This document shows positions 1-6,198 of a stretch of DNA of 6,320 nt, in pieces. The stretch's first letter is position 1; each line of letters starts with the position of its first letter. The notes under the pieces were generated by a model that saw only the letters and a program-made list of their open reading frames with translations, made no database searches and was not told the origin of the DNA. The stretch lies in NCBI GenBank assembly GCA_964519585.1, contig CAZFIO010000115.1, positions 1 to 6,320 of the forward strand, in the 5' to 3' direction. A program made the position numbers and the translations under genes. Source of the DNA: CAZFIO01 sp964519585 (lineage in GTDB: Bacteria; Bacillota; Clostridia; Tissierellales; Tissierellaceae).

Positions 1-1
1 A

Positions 2-700
2 TTTTTGTTTTTAATGGCAGGAATTATTGTTACCTTTGTACTAGCACAGTCTGTATTTTTTATAGTAAAGGCCTGGAAAAGGGCCAAAGAACTTGGAATA
101 GAAAGTGATATTTTGAAAAGGGTAGTAAAATCCAGTGCTGTATTTACAATAGCACCAGCCATATCAATTATACTCGGGGTTATAACCCTATCTAAGTTTC
201 TGGGACTACCTCTACCTTGGTTAAGGCTCAGTATTTTGGGTGCTCTAACCTACGAATTGCCTGCAGCTACAACTACAGCAAATTCATTGGGTGTTTCTAT
301 TTCAAAAGGTGTTACAGATGCTAGGGTTTACTCTACCATAAGCTGGGTTATGACCCTGGGAATTATGTCTGGGATACTAATTATTACTTTCTTTTTAAGA
401 AATATCCAGGGAGGAATAGATAAAATTCAAGAAAAGGACAAGGCTTGGGGGGAAATTTTTATTACATCTATTTTTATGGGAATGATTTCTGCTTTTTTAG
501 GAATGATTTTTTCCGACATTACCATAGGTATAGTTGGTTGGATTCCTGTATTTATAATGATAATTTCATCCCTAATTATGATTATATGTGGTTACTTTAT
601 TAAGAAAAGAAAAATAAAATGGCTAGAGGACTATGCCCTACCTATTAGTATGCTAGGAGCCATGGTTCTTTCCATACCAATAACAAACCTTATAAGATAG
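2..700 (+). CDS. DUF5058-family integral membrane protein, 5' end cut by window edge
   Basis: The frame is open from base 2. The first start-like codons (TTG at 5, ATG at 14) have no ribosome binding site in view, so the true start lies before the window and the N-terminus is missing. About 231 residues are visible. The sequence resembles the DUF5058 family of clostridial membrane proteins, whose function is unknown. Hydrophobic segments, numbered from the TTG, fall near 4-22, 44-66, 75-92, 107-131, 150-169, 172-199 and 211-230. A basic stretch (KAWKRAKE, 22-29) follows the first segment. The most family-like part is KSSAVFTIAPAISIILG followed by LRLSILGALTYELPAA (42-88). The small polar residues in GALTYELPAATTTANSLG could line a substrate path, but that is inference. 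It is followed 11 bp downstream by another small membrane protein and is probably co-transcribed with it. All seven arginines use AGA or AGG. The family call is fairly secure; any transport role is a guess. Confidence 0.8.
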   Translation, partial: FLFLMAGIIVTFVLAQSVFFIVKAWKRAKELGIESDILKRVVKSSAVFTIAPAISIILGVITLSKFLGLPLPWLRLSILGALTYELPAATTTANSLGVSISKGVTDARVYSTISWVMTLGIMSGILIITFFLRNIQGGIDKIQEKDKAWGEIFITSIFMGMISAFLGMIFSDITIGIVGWIPVFIMIISSLIMIICGYFIKKRKIKWLEDYALPISMLGAMVLSIPITNLIR

Positions 701-711
701 GAGGCTGAAAA

Positions 712-1377
712 ATGAAAACTAATGTTAGTGGATACAATGAGAAAATACATATATGGGGTAGGACTTGGGGTGCCATGGCAATTATTATGTTTATGCTTTA
801 TCCCATAGGAGTAAGTATATACTATTCAGCCTGGCCTGAATTTGGGCCCTTGATGAAGGGACTCTTGGGAGTTGCTCCCATTTTCTGGACTGTAGGGGCT
901 ATTGAAGCCTTTACCTTTGCACCTATGCTGGGTTCAGGTGGAGCTTATCTTGGTTTTGTTACTGGCAATCTTACAAATCTAAAGGTACCCTGTGCCCTAA
1001 ATGCTATGGAAACTGCAAAAGTAAAGGCTGGGACAGAAGAAGGAGAAGTTATTTCTACTATAGCAATAGGAGTTTCATCTATAGTTACGGTTATGATTAT
1101 ATTTTTAGGGGTTATGCTTTTATCTACAATCCAACCTATATTAGAGTCAGACCTACTTGCTCCTGCCTTTGAAAACATCCTGCCTTCATTATTTGGGGCC
1201 TTGGCAGTAGTATTTATCTCCAAGGATTGGAAGATTGCTATGGCACCCTTGCTATTTATGATAATAATTTTTATAGCAATACCATCTCTGGCAAGTTCAG
1301 TAAGCATAATGGTACCAGTTGGTGCCATAATAGCCTTACTAGTATCAAGGATTTTATACAAAAAGGGCTACTTGTAA
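712..1377 (+). CDS. Small multi-pass membrane protein, likely partner of the DUF5058 protein
   Basis: This is a 221-residue protein starting at ATG 712, with AGGAGG (699-704) overlapping the stop codon of the preceding gene and 7 bp of spacing. Translation is therefore probably coupled. After a short polar N-terminus, hydrophobic segments lie near 17-38, 51-86 (broken by the Gly-rich PMLGSGGAYLG at 71-81), 113-139, 157-170, 176-193 and 197-213. The loop at 87-112 is polar (NLTNLKVPCALNAMETAK, then GTEEGE). I recognise no enzymatic motif, ATP-binding site or signal peptide. Proteins of this kind tend to sit beside DUF5058 genes in Clostridia, which is my recollection rather than a search result. 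The tight spacing suggests the two form one membrane complex, perhaps a two-subunit carrier or exporter. Some databases may call such proteins mechanosensitive-channel-like, but nothing visible here supports that. The coding call is secure and the function is unknown. Confidence 0.82.
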   Translation: MKTNVSGYNEKIHIWGRTWGAMAIIMFMLYPIGVSIYYSAWPEFGPLMKGLLGVAPIFWTVGAIEAFTFAPMLGSGGAYLGFVTGNLTNLKVPCALNAMETAKVKAGTEEGEVISTIAIGVSSIVTVMIIFLGVMLLSTIQPILESDLLAPAFENILPSLFGALAVVFISKDWKIAMAPLLFMIIIFIAIPSLASSVSIMVPVGAIIALLVSRILYKKGYL

Positions 1378-1420
1378 AGATTTGATTTAAGACAAAGTTT
1401 TGATTAGTGAAGGCTTGGAA

Positions 1421-1492
1421 CTATATTAGAAGGTCACTTTTATAGTATATATAATATGGATGATTCATTAAGCTAGTGATATGTGACCATAG
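1421..1492 (+). repeat. Imperfect inverted repeat in the 3' untranslated region
   Basis: GGTCAC at 1432-1437 is exactly complementary to GTGACC at 1483-1488. The pairing can continue outward with CTAT (1421-1424) and ATAG (1489-1492) across a 7-base bulge on the left side. The 45-base interior is AT-rich. It lies between the stop codon at 1377 and the terminator at 1519, so it would be transcribed as part of the 3' tail of the membrane-protein operon. There is no T-run after it and it matches no riboswitch or RNA family I know. It may be chance structure or an RNA-stability element. Confidence 0.2.
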
Positions 1493-1518
1493 ATAATAAG
1501 GCAAAACAATAATAAACA

Positions 1519-1571
1519 AACCTCCTATAATTTTTCTCATGGAATAGAAAGTTATTGGAGGTTGTTTTTTT
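1519..1571 (+). terminator. Rho-independent terminator of the DUF5058 operon
   Basis: The arms AACCTCC (1519-1525) and GGAGGTT (1557-1563) pair perfectly. After one T-T mismatch the stem continues with ATAA (1527-1530) and TTAT (1552-1555), and possibly further with TTT/AAA pairs. A run of seven T at 1565-1571 follows directly. It is 142 bp past the stop codon of the second membrane protein, leaving a long 3' tail, but no other gene intervenes. It separates this operon from the regulator downstream. Confidence 0.85.
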
Positions 1572-1855
1572 AGTGAAACTAATTATAAGAGAAGAACTTT
1601 GAACAAAGACAAGTTAAATATTCAATCAAATATAATAAAAAGGGTAAAGTCAACTGGGAAGCATTGTTAAGTGCTGCTTAAACTTAAAGGGATTAATAAT
1701 TATTTAATTATGAATTGCTTTAGCTATATTTTTTTGATAAACAAATATTAGTTAAAATCAAGGAATTTCAATCATTTATTAAGATTGATTCTCAGGGATC
1801 CTGTCAGACAATGTTCCTTCTCTAGAAAAGGCTTATGAGTAAAAGTAATTTCTTA
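1572..1855. other. AT-rich intergenic stretch, no gene seen
   Basis: No coding frame of useful length with a ribosome binding site is present on either strand. Small inverted repeats occur: TTAAG/CTTAA at 1667-1681 (5-base loop), ATAATTA/TAATTAT at 1696-1711, TCAATC/GATTGA at 1768-1788 (9-base loop) and CAGG/CCTG at 1793-1803. At this base composition most of these could be chance. No T-box, SAM or other familiar riboswitch core is recognisable. The T-run at 1718-1725 lacks a convincing stem before it. Confidence 0.5.
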
Positions 1856-1884
1856 TTGACATTTACATATAGAAAGGATATATT
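1856..1884 (+). promoter_or_regulatory. Sigma-A-type promoter of the GntR gene
   Basis: The -35 box TTGACA (1856-1861) is a perfect match and is separated by exactly 17 bp from the -10 box TATATT (1879-1884, five of six). This predicts a transcription start near 1891 and a leader of about 47 bases before the TTG start at 1938. The -10 box lies inside the first of three 11-bp repeats, so a protein bound there would block RNA polymerase. Confidence 0.8.
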
Positions 1885-1909
1885 AGAGATATATCAGTGA
1901 TATATTAGT
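1877..1909 (+). repeat. Three tandem 11-bp repeats with a 17-bp palindrome, candidate operator
   Basis: The three units GATATATTAGA (1877-1887), GATATATCAGT (1888-1898) and GATATATTAGT (1899-1909) follow each other without a gap. Units 1 and 3 share their first ten bases. Within them ATATATCA (1889-1896), G (1897), TGATATAT (1898-1905) forms a perfect 17-bp palindrome, as expected for a site bound by a dimer. The 11-bp period is about one helical turn, so all units face the same side of the DNA. The array covers the -10 box and predicted start point of the regulator gene. Autorepression by the encoded GntR protein is the simplest reading, but it is inference. Confidence 0.65.
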
Positions 1910-1925
1910 TAGGAAATAAAGAGAT

Positions 1926-1933
1926 GGAGGTGA
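1926..1933 (+). promoter_or_regulatory. Ribosome binding site fixing the TTG start of the GntR gene
   Basis: GGAGGTGA is a near-perfect Shine-Dalgarno. The TTG at 1938 lies 7 bp after the GGAGG core. The first in-frame ATG codes for residue 116, far inside the protein, and the DNA-binding helix-turn-helix begins soon after the TTG. The TTG is therefore the start with high confidence. Confidence 0.85.
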
Positions 1934-1937
1934 GTTT

Positions 1938-2585
1938 TTGAATATAGGTTCATATACTTCTAAAATTTATACGCAACTTAAGGAGGAACTTATAAACTCC
2001 ACCTATCCCCACAATGAATTTATAACTGAAAAAGAAGTTGCTGAGAGATTTGGGTCAAGTAAGACACCCGCCAGGGAAAGTCTTAACCAGCTTTGTATTG
2101 AGGGCTTCTTAGAAAAAATTCCTTATAAGGGATATTTAATAAAAAAGTTTTCATATCAAGAACTTAAACAAATCTTTCAATTCAGACAGATTATTGAGGT
2201 TGCAAGTATTGAACTTGCTGTTAAACAAGCAAGTGCTGCAGACATTAATTACCTATGGAGTTTATGTGATGAGGTAGATAAGATGAATGAAATCACAGAT
2301 TTGAAAATTTATAATGATATAAATCAGAGATTCCATATTGAAATTGCCAAGATATCACAAAATACCTATTTAGTTGATGTATTATCTAACATTATGAATT
2401 TGATGAGAAGACCACTTATTATAGACTTGAAATTATCAAGTGGACAAGTCTTACTTGCCCCACATAAAAAGATAATAGAGATGATCGAAAGTAAAGATGT
2501 AGAAGGCGCAATAGAAACAACAAGAGAACATTTAAACAAGGCTGAAAAGAGAATATTTGAAAAAAATATATTTGATAATATCTGA
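1938..2585 (+). CDS. GntR-family transcription regulator, FCD subfamily
   Basis: This 215-residue protein has the usual size of FadR-type GntR regulators. The N-terminal winged helix spans about 6-70. EKEVAERFGSSKTPARESLNQL (31-52, the second half being the recognition helix) is the standard GntR helix-turn-helix pattern with T-P-x-R-E-x-L, followed by EGFLEKIPYKGYLI as the wing. The C-terminal all-helical FCD domain (about 75-208) keeps the family's metal or ligand positions: N129 (Asp or Asn in the family), H133 in QRFH, H176 in APHKKI and H198 in REHL. FCD proteins bind DNA as dimers and usually respond to carboxylates such as sugar acids, dicarboxylates or amino-acid derivatives. The ligand here is unknown. 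The gene has its own promoter overlapped by an operator-like array, suggesting autoregulation. Likely targets are itself and perhaps the antiporter-peptidase pair downstream. No terminator is evident after it. All eight arginines use AGA or AGG. Confidence 0.92.
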   Translation: MNIGSYTSKIYTQLKEELINSTYPHNEFITEKEVAERFGSSKTPARESLNQLCIEGFLEKIPYKGYLIKKFSYQELKQIFQFRQIIEVASIELAVKQASAADINYLWSLCDEVDKMNEITDLKIYNDINQRFHIEIAKISQNTYLVDVLSNIMNLMRRPLIIDLKLSSGQVLLAPHKKIIEMIESKDVEGAIETTREHLNKAEKRIFEKNIFDNI

Positions 2586-3113
2586 TTTTCTAGTAAAAGT
2601 ATAAAACTACAACTTTAATGCGGTACAACTTATCCATAGCACTACAATGATAAGCCAGTTATAGTTATTAGAAGATGCTTATTATAATTAATCTTTACAC
2701 AAGTATAATGTATCCTTATCAGTTGTAATTACTCTATAATAGGATTAAAAGTATCTAAAAATCGAAAATAAAACAAGAAAAATCTTAAGTAACTTTAATA
2801 TAATATTATTTTATTAATTAATTTATATAAATCCAAAACAAATAGATTTACTAAAATTAAAATGAGGAGGAATATTATGGGGAAGAAATTATTATTATCA
2901 AGGTTTTCATGAGACTATTGCTTGGGTTTAATTAAAACATTAGTACTATAAATTTAACGGCCTTAGAAGGAGTGCCTAAACAATAGAATATTAAAGGACT
3001 TTGAAAGCAATCACTCTACAAGGATTTTAAACATTTAATTTCTCTTTAATGATATTTGATTTTAGAGTTATGGGCCTTCTCACAATATTCTAGTTACTTA
3101 TATACCATATATT
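2586..3113. other. AT-rich intergenic gap between regulator and antiporter
   Basis: This stretch has no long reading frame on either strand, and stop codons are frequent in all frames. A weak stem CTTATC/GATAAG (2629-2654, 14-base loop) follows the regulator but has no T-run, so it is not a convincing terminator. TATAAT hexamers at 2704, 2735 and 2799 lack a -35 box at proper spacing. The only translation-like signal is the short frame at 2877. The length of the gap could mean a decayed gene or an unrecognised regulatory region. Confidence 0.45.
2877..2912 (+). other. 11-codon reading frame with strong Shine-Dalgarno, leader peptide or gene remnant
   Basis: GAGGAGG (2864-2870) lies 6 bp before ATG 2877, as good a ribosome binding site as any in the window. 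The frame encodes MGKKLLLSRFS and ends at TGA. The basic-then-hydrophobic beginning looks like the start of a membrane or exported protein, so this may be the surviving 5' end of a decayed gene. I could not rebuild a longer protein by a single frameshift. It could instead be a regulatory leader peptide, but I see no run of regulatory codons and no attenuator after it. Translation is unproven. Confidence 0.2.
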
Positions 3114-3142
3114 TTGACTTGGAGAGGCTAAACGTTTATAAC
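3114..3142 (+). promoter_or_regulatory. Candidate sigma-A promoter for the antiporter-peptidase operon
   Basis: TTGACT (3114-3119) and TATAAC (3137-3142) each match the consensus at five of six positions and are separated by exactly 17 bp. The predicted start near 3149 gives a leader of about 155 bases before the ATG at 3304. A small inverted repeat, TATAT-ACC-ATATA (3099-3111), sits just upstream of the -35 box. No copy of the GATATATYAGW repeat found at the regulator's promoter is present here. Confidence 0.55.
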
Positions 3143-3182
3143 TAGTATATTAAAACATTTCCATAATCTAGCACCTTAAATG

Positions 3183-3194
3183 ATTTCATGAAAT
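3183..3194 (+). repeat. 12-bp perfect palindrome in the antiporter leader
   Basis: ATTTCATGAAAT is its own reverse complement and begins about 34 bases after the predicted transcription start. It could be an operator acting as a roadblock, or chance in AT-rich DNA. A weaker stem, TTCTT/AAGAA (3220-3234), follows in the same leader. Confidence 0.3.
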
Positions 3195-3303
3195 ACAGGT
3201 AAGCATTATTATCATATTTTTCTTATATAAAGAACCAATTTTATAAAAATATAGATGTTAAGCAAAGACAGTTAAGACCAAAAAAAGAAAGGGGAATGTT
3301 ATT

Positions 3304-4776
3304 ATGAAAGAAAAGAAATTGAGAGAAAGGCGCCAACCTACACTTGGTGAATCTGTTTTTCCACTTATTACAATGTTTATTATCCTTTTAGTTGGGAAGG
3401 GTATATTCAATTTCAAGATTGAGGTATTATTATTAATGGCTACAGCTGTTGGAGCATCAGTTGCCTATCGTGTTGGATTAACTTGGGATGAGATGTTAGA
3501 GGGTATATCTGAAAAAATAGCCAAGGCTTTACCAGTGATTTTGATTTTGGTTGTAGTCGGGGTTGTAGTAAGTACTTGGTTATTATCCGGTACTATCCCT
3601 ATGCTAATTTATTATGGTATTTCTATGATTAGTCCAAAGTTTTTTTATGTTACAGCATTTTTAGCATGTATGGTTCTATCTACATCTACTGGGACTTCAT
3701 GGGGCTCAATTGGAACAATTGGTGTTGTGTTAATTGTTATTGCACAAAGTCTTAATATTCCGTTACCAATTGCAGCAGGAGCAATAGTAGGGGGATCTTA
3801 TTTTGGAGATAAGATGTCTCCTTTATCTGATACTACAATTCTCGCACCACTTGTGGCTGGAGCAGATCTTTATGATCATATCCGACACATGTTTTACACA
3901 ACTATACCCGCCACTATATTTGCATTGATAATCTATTATATTCTTGGTCTAAAGATACAACTTGATCAAGTAACTACATCAGGGGTAATAGCTGCAATGC
4001 AATCTGATCTTTCTATGATTTTTAAATTTAATGTAATTATCTTATTGATCCCTGTAATAATTATACTTATTGGTTCATTTATGCAAAAACCTACAATACC
4101 GGTTATGCTTTTATCAAGTACAGTGGCTAGTTTTATTGCAGTGCTCTATCAGGGATTTTCTGTAAAGAATGTCTTTACAGGTATGGTGGATGGATTTTCT
4201 GTAAATATGGTTGCAGATAAAGGAATAGATGTAGAGGCACTATTACCAGAAGTGACAACACTCATTAATCGTGGTGGAATGATGAGTATGATGTCTACAA
4301 TTTTACTTGTTTTATGCGCTTTCTCCTTTGCTGGTATTATTTCAAAGGCTGGGTTACTAGATGTAATTCTAAATAAACTACTAGAATTTGTAAAAGGAAC
4401 AAAAGGGCTTATTATGTCTACAATGGCAGCTACAATTTTAATGGCACTTACTACTGGTAGTGACTTCTTAACCATTATGATTCCGGGTGAACTTTTTGCC
4501 GATGCATACAAACAGAGAGGACTCGCTGCACGGAATTTATCACGAACACTAGAGGACTGCGGAACATGTGTCGTGGCCTTAGTTCCATGGTCAGCTGCAG
4601 GTGCATATTGTACTGGTGTGCTTGGGGTCCCCACTAGTGAGTATTTCCTTTATTCCTTTTTTGGATTTGGTTCGATTCTAATGGCATTGATTACTGCGAT
4701 GACGGGATTTGGCATAATGACCTTAGCTCAAGAACAAAAACGTAAAAAGAAATTAAGTGAAAGGATGGAAGGATAG
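3304..4776 (+). CDS. nhaC: NhaC-family Na+/H+ (or organic acid) antiporter
   Basis: This is a 490-residue inner-membrane protein of normal length for the NhaC family, which includes Na+/H+ antiporters and the malate-lactate exchanger MleN. A basic N-terminal tail (1-13) precedes roughly eleven or twelve hydrophobic segments, and the C-terminal tail (479-490) is again basic. Family signatures are clear: STSTGTSWGSIGTIG (126-140), GGSYFGDKMSPLSDTT (163-178) with its Asp and Ser residues, TGSDFLTIMIPGELF (384-398), and LSRTLEDCGT (412-421) followed by LVPW (426-429). The start is ATG 3304, behind AAGGGG (3289-3294) with 9 bp spacing. The stop codon is 2 bp before the start of an M20 peptidase, so the two form a coupled operon. 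The substrate cannot be told from sequence. The pairing with a hydrolase favours an organic substrate or product over simple sodium export. Seven of eleven arginines use CGN codons, unlike the upstream genes. Confidence 0.9.
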   Translation: MKEKKLRERRQPTLGESVFPLITMFIILLVGKGIFNFKIEVLLLMATAVGASVAYRVGLTWDEMLEGISEKIAKALPVILILVVVGVVVSTWLLSGTIPMLIYYGISMISPKFFYVTAFLACMVLSTSTGTSWGSIGTIGVVLIVIAQSLNIPLPIAAGAIVGGSYFGDKMSPLSDTTILAPLVAGADLYDHIRHMFYTTIPATIFALIIYYILGLKIQLDQVTTSGVIAAMQSDLSMIFKFNVIILLIPVIIILIGSFMQKPTIPVMLLSSTVASFIAVLYQGFSVKNVFTGMVDGFSVNMVADKGIDVEALLPEVTTLINRGGMMSMMSTILLVLCAFSFAGIISKAGLLDVILNKLLEFVKGTKGLIMSTMAATILMALTTGSDFLTIMIPGELFADAYKQRGLAARNLSRTLEDCGTCVVALVPWSAAGAYCTGVLGVPTSEYFLYSFFGFGSILMALITAMTGFGIMTLAQEQKRKKKLSERMEG

Positions 4777-4778
4777 TA

Positions 4779-5930
4779 ATGTATGGGAAGAAGATTGAAG
4801 ATTATTTACAGACGCAATTGCCTAATATGATCAAATTATTGAAGGATCTTGTTAACCGTAATACCAGTACTGATTATAAGCCTGGAGTTGATGAAGTTGG
4901 TATGGTTATGGCTCGAGAATTCGAAAAATTAGGCTATAAGATTGAAATTTTAGAACAAGAAAATGTTGGCAACAGTGTTATTGCCCGAAAACTTGGGAAT
5001 GAGAAAAGTGCACTTCTTATATGTCACTTGGATTCTGTTTTTTCTGAAGGAACAGATTATACCAATTCATTTAGGATTGAGGGTAATATAGCAAAAGGAA
5101 ATGGTGTAGTAGATATGAAGGCGTGTCTCGTTGGATGCTTGTATGCGTTAAAATCGCTTAAGGAGTTGAATATTCCTAATATTCCTGAGATTACAGTATT
5201 CATGAGTGGCGATGAAGAAAATGGCAGTGAGGCAGTTAAAAAGGATATTGAGGAAGAAGGAAGAAAATCAAACTGGGCATTGGTAACAGAAGGTTCTCGT
5301 CCTGGAAAAGCAGTGGTGACCCAACGTAAAGGTAATGCATATATGAAGGTATGGGCGAAGGGAAAGGCTGCTCACGCAGGTAACGAACCACATATTGGGC
5401 GTAATGCTATAGTGGGATTGGCTTCGAAAATCTCGAAATTAAACGAGCTTAATAATTTTGAAACAGGTACCACGGTAACAATCACAACAATAACTGGTGG
5501 CGAGAACAGAATTGTTGTTCCAAGGGATGCCACTATGGATATAGATATTCGTTTTTATACAATGGACGAGTGGGTAAAGGTGGAGACGAGCATAAAGGAA
5601 ATTCTTTCATCTTCTGATATTGAGGGAGTTAGTATAGACTATCAGCTGAATTTCAATAGGCCGCCCCTTACTCTTGTACCTGGTTCTGATATCCTGTTAG
5701 ATGTAGTTGAAGAGGCTAGTAGGGAATTGAATATTCCTTTCTTGCAGGTTCAACCAGGTGGGGTAAGTGATGGTAATTTTGTATCAGCATTAGGAGTACC
5801 TACAATAGATGGAATGGGGCCAACAGGAGGTATGATGTGCTCGCCTGATGAATTCTTGGAAATTGATACAATGGTTCCAACAGCAGCACGTCTCGCACTT
5901 ACCCTGGTAAAGTTAGGGAATTTAACATAA
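4779..5930 (+). CDS. M20-family metallopeptidase, carboxypeptidase G2-like, with Cys in place of the last metal His
   Basis: This 383-residue cytoplasmic protein without signal peptide hydrolyses an amide or peptide bond. Substrates in the family include dipeptides, N-acyl amino acids and folate glutamate tails. Catalytic-domain residues are visible: H83 and D85 in CHLDSV, bridging D112 in GVVDMK, general base E146 and metal ligand E147 in GDEENGS, and E171 in TEGSRPG. The dimerisation domain (about 180-290) carries GKAAHAG with H199, which in relatives reaches the partner's active site, and R258 in DIDIRF. QPGGVSDGNF (about 323-332) follows. At the C-terminal site, where the family has a metal-binding His in a G-G-x-x-H-S-P-D-E pattern, this protein reads GGMMCSPDE, with C354. 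The start ATG 4779 is preceded by GGAAGG (4767-4772) inside the antiporter gene, so translation is coupled. Eight of fourteen arginines use CGN codons. The fold is certain; the substrate is not. Confidence 0.92.
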   Translation: MYGKKIEDYLQTQLPNMIKLLKDLVNRNTSTDYKPGVDEVGMVMAREFEKLGYKIEILEQENVGNSVIARKLGNEKSALLICHLDSVFSEGTDYTNSFRIEGNIAKGNGVVDMKACLVGCLYALKSLKELNIPNIPEITVFMSGDEENGSEAVKKDIEEEGRKSNWALVTEGSRPGKAVVTQRKGNAYMKVWAKGKAAHAGNEPHIGRNAIVGLASKISKLNELNNFETGTTVTITTITGGENRIVVPRDATMDIDIRFYTMDEWVKVETSIKEILSSSDIEGVSIDYQLNFNRPPLTLVPGSDILLDVVEEASRELNIPFLQVQPGGVSDGNFVSALGVPTIDGMGPTGGMMCSPDEFLEIDTMVPTAARLALTLVKLGNLT

Positions 5931-6197
5931 TAACATGTAATGTTTATAGTAAGAGGGTAATGTAAAATTATTTTAGGAAAGGTTATATATTATCTATTGA
6001 ACTAAAAATCGAGGTTGGATGTGGAAGTAGCCAATGTACTTCATTGAGATCATCATCAGATATTATCTGGATAGTGATAACATAATCTTATGTATAATAT
6101 TTAAATCAAAAACTCATATTTTTGTTTGAATATATTATAGGATGTGTGATTAAACATTATTATCCTATATATAGGTAGTAAAGGAATTTATAGAAAT
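5931..6197. other. Intergenic region downstream of the peptidase, with small palindromes
   Basis: No gene is visible on either strand. Three perfect small palindromes stand out: CAGATA-T-TATCTG (6057-6069), ACATAA-TC-TTATGT (6080-6093) and CCTATATATAGG (6164-6175). TATAGGA (6136-6142) can also pair with TCCTATA (6163-6169). They may shape the 3' end of the antiporter-peptidase transcript or serve as operators for a gene beyond the window, but chance is likely for some of them. Confidence 0.4.
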
Positions 6198-6198
6198 A

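Noticed and set aside
945..1361. Minus-strand open frame of 138 codons
   Set aside because: It lies wholly inside the membrane-protein gene, has no ribosome binding site and a composition typical of an antisense shadow.
1475..1482. AGTGATAT resembling a half of the GntR-promoter palindrome
   Set aside because: It is only an eight-base match with no second half, and it sits in a 3' tail rather than at a promoter.
1572..1850. Possible T-box or other riboswitch before the GntR gene
   Set aside because: No conserved core is visible, and the good promoter at 1856-1884 lies after this stretch, so it would not be in the regulator's leader.
2704..2804. TATAAT hexamers at 2704, 2735 and 2799 as promoters
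   Set aside because: None has a recognisable -35 box 16 to 18 bp upstream. Such hexamers are common by chance in DNA this AT-rich.
4149..4634. Minus-strand open frame of 161 codons
   Set aside because: It is antisense to the NhaC gene, whose family motifs show that the plus strand is the coding one.
2755..6012. An 11-base repeat, CTAAAAATCGA, at 2755-2765 and 6002-6012
   Set aside because: The shared stretch is short, the flanks do not match, and it does not bound a mobile element in any recognisable way.
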